Assembly: GCF_001553935.1 (NCBI RefSeq)
Contig: NZ_CP014232.1
Span: forward strand, 1,364,001 to 1,428,000
DNA: 64,000 bases
Direction: 5' to 3'
From: Actinomyces oris
Lineage (GTDB): Bacteria > Actinomycetota > Actinomycetes > Actinomycetales > Actinomycetaceae
Shown here: positions 16,037-25,354 of the stretch, piece by piece
Position numbering within the stretch: position 1 is the stretch's first letter
Layout of the letters: each line of letters starts with the position of its first letter
Translations under genes and position numbers: made by a program
Notes under the pieces: generated by a model
The model's input: the letters and a program-made list of their open reading frames with translations, nothing else
What the model was told of the DNA's origin: nothing
Database searches by the model: none

Positions 16037-16192
16037 GTGTCACGATTGGCGACTATTCGGGGTGGTGCGGCATCGGTCGGCAACCTCGCAGAGGTGACTT
16101 GGGGGCGTCTGTACTGGTCAGGGCTGGTTGTGGGGAGGGGGAGTGTGGCGGGGCGAGGCTGGTGGGCTCTGAAAAGTCGCCAATCGTGACAC
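16037..16192. mobile_element. 156-bp element with 22-bp terminal inverted repeats, MITE-like
   Basis: The left end (16037-16058) begins GTGTCACGATTGGCGACT and the right end (16171-16192) is its reverse complement with one mismatch in 22. The 112-base interior is G-rich and codes for nothing I recognise. No target duplication is obvious, so a regulatory or structural role is possible instead of transposition. Confidence 0.5.
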
Positions 16193-16240
16193 TTCGGTGG
16201 TGCGTGGGGCTGGGTGGGCTGATCGAGAACGTACTTTCGC

Positions 16241-16313
16241 GCCGAGGACTGCGTTCTCCCACAGAACTCTCGGGTGGGGCCTCAGTCATCTGTGGGAATG
16301 TGCAGTCCTCGGC
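16241..16313. repeat. Long imperfect stem-loop
   Basis: Arms at 16241-16265 and 16289-16313 pair at 21 of 25 positions. The outer 12 bases (GCCGAGGACTGC) and the inner nine (TCCCACAGA) are perfect, separated by a four-base internal loop. The apical loop is 23 bases. There is no T-tract, so a simple terminator is not obvious. Confidence 0.55.
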
Positions 16314-16488
16314 ACGTATCGCAGTCCCCGTATGGGGCTGGGATGCGCCGCTCTGACGCGGCCGGAACCGTCCGTCACCTTGTTGCGGCCAGGGCGCTTC
16401 GCGAGGCAAGTGGCTCGCGCTGCGTCCGTGTTGCAGGTCAGTGTCGCAGGTCACTGTAGACCTCGGGAATGGACTGCGACCCACCAAG

Positions 16489-16509
16489 GTTGAGCCAGTC
16501 AGACTCAAG
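16489..16509. promoter_or_regulatory. HAIR operator (HspR site) 1 upstream of dnaK
   Basis: GTTGAGC-N7-ACTCAAG fits the HspR-associated inverted repeat CTTGAGT-N7-ACTCAAG at 12 of 14 positions. It lies about 140 bases before the dnaK start, upstream of a possible -35 TTGACA at 16526-16531. Confidence 0.8.
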
Positions 16510-16551
16510 GTTGTATGCAGTCAAGTTGACAGAGCCTGACTCAATCACAAT

Positions 16552-16572
16552 CCTGAGTGCATACGACTCAAC
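16552..16572. promoter_or_regulatory. HAIR operator (HspR site) 2 upstream of dnaK
   Basis: CCTGAGT-N7-ACTCAAC fits the HAIR consensus in most positions. It overlaps the expected -10/transcription start region just downstream of TTGACA (16526-16531), where a bound repressor would block transcription. Confidence 0.75.
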
Positions 16573-16649
16573 CTGAAGGCGCCGGAACCTCCGGCCCTCA
16601 CAACAGACATCAACTGACCACAAACCAGCAATCACAAGGAGCACACCAC

Positions 16650-18509
16650 ATGGCACGCGCTGTCGGTATCGACCTGGGTACCACCAACTCTGCTATCGCC
16701 GTCCTCGAGGGTGGCGAGCCCACCATCATCCCGAACGCCGAGGGCGGCCGCACGACCCCCTCCGTCGTCGCCTTCTCCAAGTCCGGCGAGATCCTCGTCG
16801 GCGAGATCGCCAAGCGTCAGGCGGTCACCAACGTCGATCGCACCATCTCTTCGGTCAAGCGCCACATGGGCACTGACTGGTCCGTCGAGATCGACGACAA
16901 GAAGTACACCGCCCAGGAGATCAGCGCCCGCATCCTGGCCAAGCTCAAGGCCGACGCCGAGGCCTACCTGGGTGAGCCCGTCACCAACGCGGTCATCACC
17001 GTCCCGGCCTACTTCAACGACGCCGAGCGCCAGGCCACCAAGGAGGCCGGCACCATCGCGGGCCTGACCGTGGACCGCATCGTCAACGAGCCCACCGCCG
17101 CGGCCCTGGCCTACGGCCTGGACAAGGGCAAGGAGGACGAGCTCATCCTCGTCTTCGACCTCGGTGGCGGTACCTTCGACGTCTCCCTGCTCGAGGTCGG
17201 CAAGGACGACGACGGCTTCTCCACCATCCAGGTGCGCGCCACCAACGGTGACAACCGTCTGGGCGGTGACGACTGGGACGCCCGCATCGTCGACTGGCTG
17301 GTCAAGCAGGTCAAGAGCAAGGACGGCGTGGACCTGTCCAAGGACAAGATCGCCATGCAGCGTCTCAAGGACGCCGCCGAGCAGGCCAAGAAGGAGCTGT
17401 CCTCGGCGACCTCCACGAACATCAACCTGCAGTACCTCTCCATGAGCGAGTCCGGCCCCATCCACCTCGATGAGAAGCTCACCCGCTCCAACTTCCAGGA
17501 GATGACCGCGGACCTGCTCGAGCGCACCAAGATTCCCTTCCACAACGTCATCAAGGACGCCGGGGTTAAGGTCTCCGACATCGACCACGTGGTCCTCGTG
17601 GGTGGCTCCACCCGCATGCCCGCTGTCGCCGACGTGGTGCGCGAGCTGACCGGCAAGGACCCCAACAAGGGCGTCAACCCCGATGAGGTCGTCGCCGTCG
17701 GCGCGGCCCTCCAGGCCGGCGTCATCCAGGGCGACCGCAGCGACGTCCTGCTCATCGACGTCACGCCGCTGTCCCTGGGCATCGAGACCAAGGGCGGGGT
17801 CATGACCAAGCTCATCGAGCGCAACACGGCCATCCCGACCAAGCGCTCCGAGGTCTTCTCCACCGCCGAGGACAACCAGCCCTCCGTGCTCATCCAGGTC
17901 TACCAGGGCGAGCGCGAGTTCGCTCGGGACAACAAGCCGCTGGGCACCTTCGAGCTGACCGGCATCGCCCCGGCCCCCCGCGGTGTGCCCCAGATCGAGG
18001 TCTCCTTCGACATCGACGCCAACGGCATCGTCCACGTCTCGGCCAAGGACCGCGGCACCGGCAAGGAGCAGTCCATGACCATCTCCGGCGGCTCCGCCCT
18101 GCCCAAGGAGGACATCGACCGCATGGTCAAGGAGGCCGAGGCCCACGCCGAGGAGGACAAGAAGCGCCGCGAGGACGCCGAGACCCGCAACTCCGCCGAG
18201 CAGCAGGCCTACTCCATCGAGAAGCTCCTCAAGGACAACAAGGACAAGCTGCCCGAGGACGTCCACTCCGAGGTCTCCGAGGCCGTCGCCGACCTCAAGA
18301 AGGCCCTCGAGGGTGACGACATCGAGCCGGTCAAGACCGCTCAGGAGAAGCTGAGCTCGGTGGCCCAGAAGGTCGGTGAGGCCCTCTACCAGGCCGACGC
18401 CGCCGCCCAGGCCGCGGGTGACGCCTCCGCTTCCTCGGCCGGCTCCACGTCCTCCAACGACGAGGACATCGTGGACGCCGAGATCGTCGACGACGAGGAC
18501 TCCAAGTGA
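16650..18509 (+). CDS. dnaK: Molecular chaperone DnaK (Hsp70)
   Basis: 619 residues from ATG 16650 with AAGGAG about nine bases upstream. The ATPase domain fills residues 1-380: [14 protein letters not shown] phosphate loop 1, [31 protein letters not shown] phosphate loop 2, and [13 protein letters not shown]. The substrate-binding beta domain begins near [17 protein letters not shown], followed by the helical lid and a disordered acidic tail ending [11 protein letters not shown]. It refolds and protects proteins with GrpE and DnaJ, encoded directly downstream. It is first in the operon and its promoter carries two HAIR sites, so HspR repression relieved by heat is expected. Confidence 0.98.
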   Translation: MARAVGIDLGTTNSAIAVLEGGEPTIIPNAEGGRTTPSVVAFSKSGEILVGEIAKRQAVTNVDRTISSVKRHMGTDWSVEIDDKKYTAQEISARILAKLKADAEAYLGEPVTNAVITVPAYFNDAERQATKEAGTIAGLTVDRIVNEPTAAALAYGLDKGKEDELILVFDLGGGTFDVSLLEVGKDDDGFSTIQVRATNGDNRLGGDDWDARIVDWLVKQVKSKDGVDLSKDKIAMQRLKDAAEQAKKELSSATSTNINLQYLSMSESGPIHLDEKLTRSNFQEMTADLLERTKIPFHNVIKDAGVKVSDIDHVVLVGGSTRMPAVADVVRELTGKDPNKGVNPDEVVAVGAALQAGVIQGDRSDVLLIDVTPLSLGIETKGGVMTKLIERNTAIPTKRSEVFSTAEDNQPSVLIQVYQGEREFARDNKPLGTFELTGIAPAPRGVPQIEVSFDIDANGIVHVSAKDRGTGKEQSMTISGGSALPKEDIDRMVKEAEAHAEEDKKRREDAETRNSAEQQAYSIEKLLKDNKDKLPEDVHSEVSEAVADLKKALEGDDIEPVKTAQEKLSSVAQKVGEALYQADAAAQAAGDASASSAGSTSSNDEDIVDAEIVDDEDSK

Positions 18510-19135
18510 CCTCGGCCGGCCCCACCCCCGAGAACGAGGGCATCGACCCCGAGCTCCAGGCGGCCGTCGAGTCGGCCTTCGAGGAGGTGCCCGACGACGT
18601 CCGTGAAGGACTCGCCCAGGGCTCGCCCGAGGGCGCGGCCGGCCAGGCCGACGCCGCCTCCGATGAGGCGGCGGGGGAGGATCCCCTGGCCCAGGCGCAG
18701 GCCCAGGCCGCTCAGGCGGCCGACGACCTGGCCCGGGCCCGGGCGGACCTCTACAACCTCCAGCAGGAGTACCAGGGGTTCGTGCGCCGCTCCCGTGAGG
18801 GCGCGGCCTCCCACCGGGACGCCGGTGCGGCTGGCGTCGTCGAGGCTCTCATCCCGGTCCTCGACGAGATCGAGCTGGCCCGCCAGCACGGCGACCTGAC
18901 CGGCACCTTCGAGACCACGGCCGGCAAGCTCGAGTCGATCCTGGCCGAGAAGTACTCCCTGGAGCGCTTCGGCGCCGTGGGTGAGGTCTTCGACCCCACG
19001 CTGCACGAGGCCCTCATGGCCACCGAGTCCAGCGAGGTCACCGAGCCCACCATCGCCGCGGTCCTCCAGCCCGGTTACCGCCTGGGTGAGCGCGTCGTGC
19101 GCGCCGCCCGCGTCCAGGTCGCCAACCCGGCCTGA
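18506..19135 (+). CDS. grpE: Nucleotide exchange factor GrpE
   Basis: 209 residues from GTG 18506, overlapping the dnaK stop by four bases. An acidic, Ala-rich N-terminal third leads into the long dimerising helix (about residues 65-120; [20 protein letters not shown], then FVRRSREGA), then the four-helix part and the beta-domain: [40 protein letters not shown] and [20 protein letters not shown]. It releases ADP from DnaK. The acidic N-terminus is longer than in E. coli GrpE, as in other actinobacteria. A strong hairpin follows before dnaJ. Confidence 0.95.
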   Translation: MTSAGPTPENEGIDPELQAAVESAFEEVPDDVREGLAQGSPEGAAGQADAASDEAAGEDPLAQAQAQAAQAADDLARARADLYNLQQEYQGFVRRSREGAASHRDAGAAGVVEALIPVLDEIELARQHGDLTGTFETTAGKLESILAEKYSLERFGAVGEVFDPTLHEALMATESSEVTEPTIAAVLQPGYRLGERVVRAARVQVANPA

Positions 19136-19155
19136 TACCCACCGCACCACATACC

Positions 19156-19216
19156 CCGGCCCGACGGCGGACCCGAGCCAGCAGCTCTGGCGGGTCCGGG
19201 TCCGCCGTCGGGCCGG
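19156..19216 (+). terminator. Perfect 20-bp hairpin between grpE and dnaJ (attenuator/processing site)
   Basis: CCGGCCCGACGGCGGACCCG at 19156-19175 is exactly complementary to 19197-19216, with a 21-base loop and no T-tract. Because dnaJ and hspR continue downstream, partial termination or RNA-end protection that raises dnaK-grpE over dnaJ-hspR is more likely than a full stop. Confidence 0.6.
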
Positions 19217-19328
19217 CAGGTGCATCAGGACGCCCGAGGCCCCAGGGCCGCGGCGCCGTCCACCCCCATCTACAGCTTCAGCAAGGAAACCCCCACGATC
19301 ACCCAGATAAGGAGGCGGTGACGCGACC

Positions 19329-20360
19329 ATGGCCAGTCAGGACTGGATGACCAAGGACTTCTACGCGGTCCTCGGCGTGAGTAAGGACGCCGACGCCGCC
19401 GCAATCAAGAAGGCCTATCGCACACTCGCGAAGAAGTACCACCCCGACCGCAATCCCGACGACGCCGCAGCGGCCGAGAAGTTCAAGGAGATCGGCGAGG
19501 CCTACGCGGTCCTGTCCGACGAGGCCGAGCGCAAGCAGTACGACGCGATCCGCTCCATGGCCGGAGGCGGCGCCCGCTTCCAGGCCGGTGGCCCGGGAGG
19601 TGCCGGCGGTGCCGGCTTCGAGGACATCTTCTCCTCGATGTTCGGCGGTCAGGGAGGCGGCGTCCGCTTCGAGACCGGCGGCGGCGCCCAGCCCGACCTC
19701 GACGACCTGCTGCGCATGTTCGGCGGCACCCCCAGCCCCACCCGCTCCGGCGGCCGCCCCGGCCCCTTCGGCTTCGGCGGCTTCGGCTCCCAGCCCCAGC
19801 CGCAGAAGGGCGCCGACGTCCTGACCTCAGCGACGCTGGACCTGCGCGACGCCGTCGCCGGTACCACGGTGGAGCTGACTGCGGACGGGCGCACCATGAA
19901 GGTCCGTATCCCGGCCGGTGTGCGCGACGGACAGAAGATCCGCCTGCGCGGCAAGGGCCGAGCCGGCCTGAATGGCGGCGAGAACGGCGACATGGTGGTG
20001 ACCATTAGCATCAAGAAGCACCCCGTGTACTCGGTCGACCCGGTCGACGGCGCCAACCTGCGCATGGACCTGCCGGTCACCCTGCGCGAGGCCGCCCTGG
20101 GCGCCACGGTCGAGGTTCCGCTGCTCGACGGCGGCACCTCCAAGATCAAGATCAAGCCCGGAACCTCCTCGGGCACCGTCATGCGCCTGCGCGGCAAGGG
20201 CGCCACCACCCGGAAGAAGACCGGCGACCTGCTGGTGACCATCCAGGTGGCCGTCCCCAAGAAGCTCTCCAAGGCCGCCAAGGAGGCCCTTGAGGCCTTC
20301 GATGAGGCCATGGGTGACACTGACCCGCGGGCCACCCTCATGGAGGAGGCGGCGAAGTGA
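19329..20360 (+). CDS. dnaJ: Co-chaperone DnaJ, form without zinc-finger (CbpA-like)
   Basis: 343 residues from ATG 19329 with AAGGAGG upstream. The J-domain is residues 10-75 with HPD at 38-40 ([11 protein letters not shown]). A Gly/Phe-rich linker follows to about residue 165. The C-terminal substrate-binding domains begin [20 protein letters not shown] and include [19 protein letters not shown]. No CxxCxGxG repeats are present, so it is a type II J-protein, unlike the zinc-binding DnaJ often found in this operon. It stimulates DnaK ATPase and delivers clients. Its stop overlaps the GTG of hspR. Confidence 0.93.
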   Translation: MASQDWMTKDFYAVLGVSKDADAAAIKKAYRTLAKKYHPDRNPDDAAAAEKFKEIGEAYAVLSDEAERKQYDAIRSMAGGGARFQAGGPGGAGGAGFEDIFSSMFGGQGGGVRFETGGGAQPDLDDLLRMFGGTPSPTRSGGRPGPFGFGGFGSQPQPQKGADVLTSATLDLRDAVAGTTVELTADGRTMKVRIPAGVRDGQKIRLRGKGRAGLNGGENGDMVVTISIKKHPVYSVDPVDGANLRMDLPVTLREAALGATVEVPLLDGGTSKIKIKPGTSSGTVMRLRGKGATTRKKTGDLLVTIQVAVPKKLSKAAKEALEAFDEAMGDTDPRATLMEEAAK

Positions 20361-20854
20361 GCCGGCACCGGGCCGGGCAGGGCCTGGGGCACCTGGCCGA
20401 CGACGCCGCCGAGCGCGCGGTCTACGTGGTCTCGGTGGCGGCCGAGCTCGCCGGGATGCACCCCCAGACCCTGCGCCAGTACGACCGGCTCGGACTGGTC
20501 AGCCCCGCCCGGACCCGCGGGCGGGGCCGGCGCTACTCCCACCGCGACGTCGAGCGCCTGCGCCGCATCCAGTCCCTGTCCCAGGAGGGCATCAACCTCG
20601 AGGGCATCCGCCGCATCCTTGCCCTGGAGGCCCGCGTGGAGGAGCTGGAGGCCGACAACGCCCGCATGCGCAGCCGCGAGGCCGTCGTCCAGCGGATCTT
20701 CGCGGCGGCCGCCGACGGCGAGGTCCAGGTCGTCGCCCCCGGCCGCCAGGGCCGCGGGCCCGCCGGGCGCCACCCCGAGGCGGGGCGCGGACGTCCCGCA
20801 GGTACAGCGGGAGGCGCGAGCACTGCGCTCGTGCCCGTGCGTCGGTGGTACTGA
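20357..20854 (+). CDS. hspR: Heat-shock repressor HspR (MerR family)
   Basis: 165 residues from GTG 20357. The MerR-type winged helix starts at [20 protein letters not shown] and [20 protein letters not shown], followed by [20 protein letters not shown] and [20 protein letters not shown] (a coiled-coil). In actinobacteria HspR binds HAIR operators with DnaK as co-repressor; HAIR sites lie before dnaK (16489, 16552) and clpB (35496) in this window. The last 45 residues are a Gly/Arg-rich low-complexity tail. It is the last gene of the operon, giving feedback control. Confidence 0.95.
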   Translation: MSRHRAGQGLGHLADDAAERAVYVVSVAAELAGMHPQTLRQYDRLGLVSPARTRGRGRRYSHRDVERLRRIQSLSQEGINLEGIRRILALEARVEELEADNARMRSREAVVQRIFAAAADGEVQVVAPGRQGRGPAGRHPEAGRGRPAGTAGGASTALVPVRRWY

Positions 20855-20951
20855 CCGACACGGATTGGCACTGACTGGGACTGACGAGCGCCGGCGGGCA
20901 ATGATGAGCGCCGGCGCGTCCTGGATGCAGACACTGAGACGCGGTCACTGA

Positions 20952-21518
20952 TGCGGTACTGAGCCCATCGGCCTGGCTGGCGCCTGCGGCTGGCTGGCAC
21001 TGTTGGCCCTGTATGCCGGTGGACCGCGGCCGGATGGCCGGCTGACAGGGCTGCGCCGACTGGCCTCCGCCGTCGGCCGCCGCTCCATGACCGTCTACCT
21101 GAGCCAGACGATCCTGTTCGGCATCATCTTCGGCGTCGTTCCGCTCCTGGTGACGGGCAGGCGCCTGTGGATGGGGCAGGCCTCGGCCGCCCTCGTCGCC
21201 CTGGGCGTCTGGCTGGCGAGCATGGTCCTGTGTCTCCTGCTGGAGCGCGGCGGTCATGCCGGACCCTTCGAGACCCTGCTGCGCACCGCCGTCGCGCGCA
21301 GTGAGCGTAGGAGGACGACGCCGCCGCCCCCGCCCGCCGTCTGGCCCGGGATGCAGGCGGGACCGTGGCCGATGATGCAGATGGGGACCCACCCGGGAGC
21401 GCCGGTGCCGATGCAACCGGGCATGCCGCCAGTGGCTCAGCCGGGAGTCCAGCCGGAGGCACCGGTCCAACCGGGCATGCCGCCTGCGCCGCAGCCGGGA
21501 CCGCAGCCGGCCCCCTGA
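20952..21518 (+). pseudogene. Truncated DUF418 membrane protein, C-terminal remnant
   Basis: The frame is open from just after a stop at 20949-20951 to 21518, and from about 20970 it encodes only the last quarter of a DUF418 protein: GLAGACGWLALLALYAGGPR, GLRRLASAVGRRSMTVYLSQ and LCLLLERGGHAGPFETLL, then a Pro/Met/Gln-rich tail. The complete paralogues at 21643 and 23217 have some 300 further residues before this point. The remnant is closest to the 23217 copy in this region. No credible start with ribosome site is visible. A short stretch of ACTGA and GAGCGCCGGCG repeats (20860-20950) lies at its broken edge. It is probably what is left of a tandem duplication. Confidence 0.75.
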
Positions 21519-21642
21519 GTCGGCCCGACCAGGGGCCGTCCGCCGGAAGAATGGCCGGGCGTCAGGCTCCTCCTTTCGGTGGAGACGATCTCGGCGCTTA
21601 AGGCGGACGCCGCGGAACCACTGGATTTCATACGGTCGAGTC

Positions 21643-23055
21643 ATGAACACGACGACTTCCTCCGCGACCTCATTCACTGGTTCCCGCGGCCTGCGCTACC
21701 CCGCCCCCGACGTCGCCCGCGGCTTCATGCTGCTGCTCATCGCCCTGGCCAATGTGGGGTCGTGGGTGGCAGGCCCCGAGGGCCGTGCGACATCGACCGC
21801 CGACAGGACCTGGGCCTTCATGAGTGCCCTGTTCATCGACCAGCGCGCCTACCCGCTGTTCGCACTGCTCTTCGGCTTCGGGCTGGCCACCATGGTCAAC
21901 CGGCGCATGGCATCGGGCATCGACGCCTACTGCCAGCAGCTGACCGGCGGGCTCCGGGCGCCGTCGGCGGCTGAGATCGACCAGGCCCGGGAGCAGGCGG
22001 CCGTCGACGCCCGCCGCCTCGTGCGGCGCCGCGGCCTGTGGATGGTCCTGTTCGGGCTCATCCACGGAGCCTTCTTCCCCTCGGAGATCATCGGCACCTA
22101 CGGCATCGTCGCCGTCGTCTTCGCCGGGTGGTTCGCCCACAAGCACCACAAGCGCCAGCTGGCGGTGTGCGCCCTGGTTCTTCTGTCCCAGTTCGTGCCG
22201 GTGGTCCTGGCCATGCTCTTTGGTCCCGGCGGTGAAGCGGCCGCCTCCGGCGCGGCGGTCCCCGCCCCGGCGGCTGCGGCACCCACCGGAGCAGGTGAGT
22301 CCATGGCCTCAGCGCTTCCCTGGTTCGTGACCAACGTGTTTGGGTGGTTCTTCACCGCTCTGAGTGCGGCCTTCACCACGATGATTCTTCCCGCCGCCTT
22401 CCTCGGCGCCCGCCTGGCCGACACCGACCTCATCTCCCACCCCGAGCGCCACCGCGGCCTGCTGACGGTGGCCGGGATCGGTGGTCTGGCCCTGGGGGCG
22501 CTCGGTGCGCTTCACCAGCTCCTGGTCCCGCTCACCAGCGCTCAGCCCTGGGCGGCCGACTCCGTCCTGATCATGGTCCTGGGCCTGGCCGGGGGCTGCG
22601 GCTGGCTCGCCGTCCTGGCCCTCTACGCCGGCGGGCCGACGGCGGACAACCGGCTGACCGGCCTCAAGCGGCTGCTGTCCAACGTGGGGCGCCGCTCCAT
22701 GACCGCCTACCTGTCCCAGACGGCCATGTTCGCCGGCATCTTCGTCATCGCGCCGCGACTGACCGGGAGGTCCGTGTCGCTGGGAGAGGCGGCATCCGCC
22801 GCGGTGGCGGTGATGGTCTGGCTGACGACCGTGGTCCTGTGCGCGGTGCTGGAGAGGCTCGGCATGCCCGGTCCCTTCGAGGTCCTGCTGCGCGCCGCCG
22901 TCGCCCGCAGCGAGCGCAGCCGCACGAACCCGTTCCCCCAGCAGGTCCCCGACCAGCGCACGGCCCAGCTCCCCGGCCAGCCGACGAGCGCCCCGGTGCC
23001 GCCCGCCCCGTGGGGTGCTCAGGTCCCCGTCGCCCCGGTTCCCGCCGGAGCCTGA
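21643..23055 (+). CDS. DUF418 domain-containing integral membrane protein (copy 1)
   Basis: 470 residues. The N-terminus RYPAPDVARGFMLLLIALAN and the AYPLFALLFGFGLATMVNRR block are the marks of the heparan-alpha-glucosaminide acetyltransferase-like/DUF418 superfamily. Ten or so membrane helices follow, with VRRRGLWMVLFGLIHGAFFP, ADTDLISHPERHRG and GRRSMTAYLSQTAMFAGIF in the expected order and the DUF418 C-terminal domain at the end. The last 45 residues are Pro/Gln rich. Function is unproven; related proteins are thought to transfer acyl groups at the membrane. Copy 2 lies 160 bases downstream and a truncated copy lies upstream. Confidence 0.88.
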   Translation: MNTTTSSATSFTGSRGLRYPAPDVARGFMLLLIALANVGSWVAGPEGRATSTADRTWAFMSALFIDQRAYPLFALLFGFGLATMVNRRMASGIDAYCQQLTGGLRAPSAAEIDQAREQAAVDARRLVRRRGLWMVLFGLIHGAFFPSEIIGTYGIVAVVFAGWFAHKHHKRQLAVCALVLLSQFVPVVLAMLFGPGGEAAASGAAVPAPAAAAPTGAGESMASALPWFVTNVFGWFFTALSAAFTTMILPAAFLGARLADTDLISHPERHRGLLTVAGIGGLALGALGALHQLLVPLTSAQPWAADSVLIMVLGLAGGCGWLAVLALYAGGPTADNRLTGLKRLLSNVGRRSMTAYLSQTAMFAGIFVIAPRLTGRSVSLGEAASAAVAVMVWLTTVVLCAVLERLGMPGPFEVLLRAAVARSERSRTNPFPQQVPDQRTAQLPGQPTSAPVPPAPWGAQVPVAPVPAGA

Positions 23056-23092
23056 GAGCGGGGCGGGTGACCGACGCCATCGCGAGAGGGAA

Positions 23093-23126
23093 GAGCCCTG
23101 GTCCTTGGGGAGGAGGACCAGGGCTC
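23093..23126 (+). terminator. Terminator after DUF418 copy 1
   Basis: GAGCCCTGGTCCT (23093-23105) pairs perfectly with 23114-23126 around an eight-base loop. It lies between the two DUF418 genes, so copy 2 probably has its own promoter. Confidence 0.7.
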
Positions 23127-23216
23127 AGCCCATCCTCCCGGGAGGAGAGGCGCGACCCGTCACGATGGCCCCGGCGGCGGAGGTGCCCTCGGCTGCCACC
23201 CTCTAGCGTGGAGGGC

Positions 23217-24545
23217 ATGAGACTTGCGACGTCATTCACCGGTGCTCGAGGGGTGCGCTATCCCGCCCCGGACGTGGCCCGTGGCTTCATGCTCCTGTTC
23301 ATCGCCCTGGCCAACGTCCCCTTCTGGACCGCTGTGACGCACGTTTCCGCCCCATCTGATGCCGTCGACACGGCATGGCTGTGGGTGCGCTCCCTCCTGA
23401 TCGACTCGCGGGCCTACCCGCTGTTCGCGATGCTCTTCGGCTTCGGACTGGTCACCATGGTCAACCGGCGCATCGCCTCAGGTGCCTCCTCCTATCTCAG
23501 CTCCCTGCCCGGCGTGGAGGCCGGCCGTGAGCCGACGTCGCAGGAGGCGGCCTGGGCCCGTGAGCAGGCCACCGTCGACGCACGTCGCCTGGTGCGGCGT
23601 CGGGGCCTGTGGATGATCCTCTTCGGCGCCGTACACGCCCTGCTCTTCTCCGGTGACATCATCGGCCCCTACGGCCTGGTCGCCGTCATCTTCGCCGGCT
23701 GGATCGCCCGCAAGCACTGGAAACGGGCCGTGGCCTTCTGCGCCGTCGTCGTTGTTGCCGGCGCCGTCACGTTCCTCAACATGGGCAGCTTCCTGGCCTC
23801 CCAGGGGGCCGCCTCGGCGACGGACGCGCACCAGGGGGCCGGCGCCTCGACCGATACGGTCCTGTCCTACGTCTCCGACGGACTCCTGGCCTGGGGTGGA
23901 AGCCTGGTATCGGCGCTGTTCTTCTCCATGATCGTTCCGGCGATGTTCCTCGGCGCCCGGCTGGCCGACACCGACCTCATCTCCCATCCCGAGCGCCACC
24001 GCCGGCTCCTGGTCGCCGTCGGCCTGGGCGGTCTGGGGCTCGGTGCCGCTGGCGGTATCGGGTTCGCCGTGTGGGCCGCGGGTGGACCCCTGGCTGCCTG
24101 GACCATGCCGCTTCATGCGGTTACGGGGGTGGCCGGGGCTTGCGGCTGGTTGGCGCTGTTGGCCCTGTACGCCGGCGGGCCGCGGCCGGATGGCCGGCTG
24201 ACGGGGTTGCGCCGGCTGGCCTCCAGCGTGGGACGCCGCTCCATGACGGCCTACCTCAGCCAGACCTTCCTCTTCGCCATCATCTTCTTGGCCCTGCCCG
24301 CCATGACCGGTATCGAGCTTCACCTGGGAGAGGCCCGGGCAGCAGGGATCGCGCTGGCGGTCTGGCTGACGACGGTCGGGCTGTGCGCCGTTCTGGAGCG
24401 GGGTGGACACACCGGTCCCTTCGAGGCCCTGCTGCGCACCGCCGTCGCCCGTAGCGAGCGCCGGCGCCGGCCGGCGGCCCCTCCTGCCCCTGCGACCCCG
24501 GCCTCACCGGTGGGTGACTCCAGCACGTACGACCTGGCGCGCTGA
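23217..24545 (+). CDS. DUF418 domain-containing integral membrane protein (copy 2)
   Basis: 442 residues from ATG 23217, with GGAGG immediately upstream; longer in-frame readings run through copy 1 and are not credible. It is a close paralogue of copy 1: RYPAPDVARGFMLLFIALAN, AYPLFAMLFGFGLVTMVNRR, VRRRGLWMILFGAVHALLFS, ADTDLISHPERHRR and GRRSMTAYLSQTFLFAIIF. About ten membrane helices are predicted by eye. The C-terminal part matches the truncated remnant at 20952 better than it matches copy 1, so the duplication history is at least two steps. Enzymatic role unknown. Confidence 0.88.
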   Translation: MRLATSFTGARGVRYPAPDVARGFMLLFIALANVPFWTAVTHVSAPSDAVDTAWLWVRSLLIDSRAYPLFAMLFGFGLVTMVNRRIASGASSYLSSLPGVEAGREPTSQEAAWAREQATVDARRLVRRRGLWMILFGAVHALLFSGDIIGPYGLVAVIFAGWIARKHWKRAVAFCAVVVVAGAVTFLNMGSFLASQGAASATDAHQGAGASTDTVLSYVSDGLLAWGGSLVSALFFSMIVPAMFLGARLADTDLISHPERHRRLLVAVGLGGLGLGAAGGIGFAVWAAGGPLAAWTMPLHAVTGVAGACGWLALLALYAGGPRPDGRLTGLRRLASSVGRRSMTAYLSQTFLFAIIFLALPAMTGIELHLGEARAAGIALAVWLTTVGLCAVLERGGHTGPFEALLRTAVARSERRRRPAAPPAPATPASPVGDSSTYDLAR

Positions 24546-24804
24546 GACCCCGGAGCACACGTGGGTTCCCCAAGCGATGGGTAGGACTTCCCCCGTGACC
24601 TGGCCGGTTCCTGTCCCGGCGTCCTTCAAGGATCCCGTGTGGTGAAACGGCCCGATGACCGCCTTCGCGGCGCGTCGTCGCGCCATGTCCTGAGGACTGT
24701 GAGTCACCCCGCAGAGTGTGAGGGTTGACCTGATCGTTTCACAGGGCATCGTAGACACGGTAGCCTGCCTGCGTCCCCAACTCTGAAGGAAGCGAACAGC
24801 CCTC

Positions 24805-25269
24805 ATGACTCAGCCCCCCAACCCCGGTCAGCCCTTCTACCAGCAGCAGCCCTCGGCCCCCTCGGCTCCGGTTCCGGGGCAGCCCTACCCGCCCCAGCAG
24901 CAGTTCCAGGGCGCGCCCGGTGCCCCTGCCGCTCCTGGTGCGCCTGGCGCCCCCGGTCAGCCCTTCCCGCAGGCTCCGGCGGGGGACAGCTTCATGGGCA
25001 ACCTCTTCAATGTCTCCAAGCCCTTCGCCGAGAAGTTCGGCAAGGTGTTCTTCTACATTGTTGCCGGCGGTCTGATCGCGGTGTGGCTGTACAACGCCTA
25101 CCACGCCGGTTCTCTGGCCGGTGACCTCGACTACGAGTCGGGTAAGCGGTCCTTCGCGTTCGGAACCTTCGTTCTCGACCTGGTCTTCAACTCGCTGTGG
25201 ACCTTCGCCCAGATCGGCCTGGTCCGCCTCTTCCTCGAGCTGGTCATCAACTCCGGCAAGAAGAACTGA
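24805..25269 (+). CDS. DUF4282 membrane protein with Pro/Gln/Gly-rich N-terminus
   Basis: 154 residues from ATG 24805. The first 60 residues are low-complexity (PGQPFYQQQPSAPSAPVPG, PGAPAAPGAPGAPGQPF), probably disordered and cytoplasmic. The DUF4282 core has two hydrophobic helices: KVFFYIVAGGLIAVWLYNAY and FVLDLVFNSLWTFAQIGLVR, ending in RLFLELVINSGKK. Family members are small membrane proteins of unknown role. The gene stands alone, with a 260-base upstream region holding TTGACC at 24725-24730 as a possible -35, and a strong bidirectional terminator after it. Confidence 0.85.
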   Translation: MTQPPNPGQPFYQQQPSAPSAPVPGQPYPPQQQFQGAPGAPAAPGAPGAPGQPFPQAPAGDSFMGNLFNVSKPFAEKFGKVFFYIVAGGLIAVWLYNAYHAGSLAGDLDYESGKRSFAFGTFVLDLVFNSLWTFAQIGLVRLFLELVINSGKKN

Positions 25270-25317
25270 GTCGCCGCCCGGCGGAGTCTCGTCTCCGCCG
25301 CAGCCAGCTGCTCGACC

Positions 25318-25354
25318 CTGACGGTCGCCGGCCCGCGTGGCCGGCGACCGTCAG
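25318..25354. terminator. Bidirectional terminator between convergent genes
   Basis: Perfect 16-bp stem (CTGACGGTCGCCGGCC at 25318-25333 with 25339-25354) and a five-base loop CGCGT. It sits between the DUF4282 gene and the end of the convergent regulator-kinase gene, overlapping the last codons of the latter. Confidence 0.85.

Larger units (their letters stand above)
15979..16649. other. Gene-free region upstream of dnaK, rich in inverted repeats
   Basis: No reading frame here has convincing composition, start or homology. It contains the right direct repeat, a 156-base element with 22-base inverted ends (16037-16192), a second long stem-loop (16241-16313), an unremarkable stretch (16314-16488) and the HAIR-bearing dnaK promoter (16489-16649). 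Confidence 0.7.

Noticed and set aside
16632..18266. Open frame of about 540 codons opposite dnaK
   Set aside because: Same antisense artefact of codon bias; no start site or homology.
24838..24975. Proline/glutamine/glycine triplet repeats in the DUF4282 gene as a possible tandem repeat array
   Set aside because: They are ordinary low-complexity coding sequence, not exact repeats.
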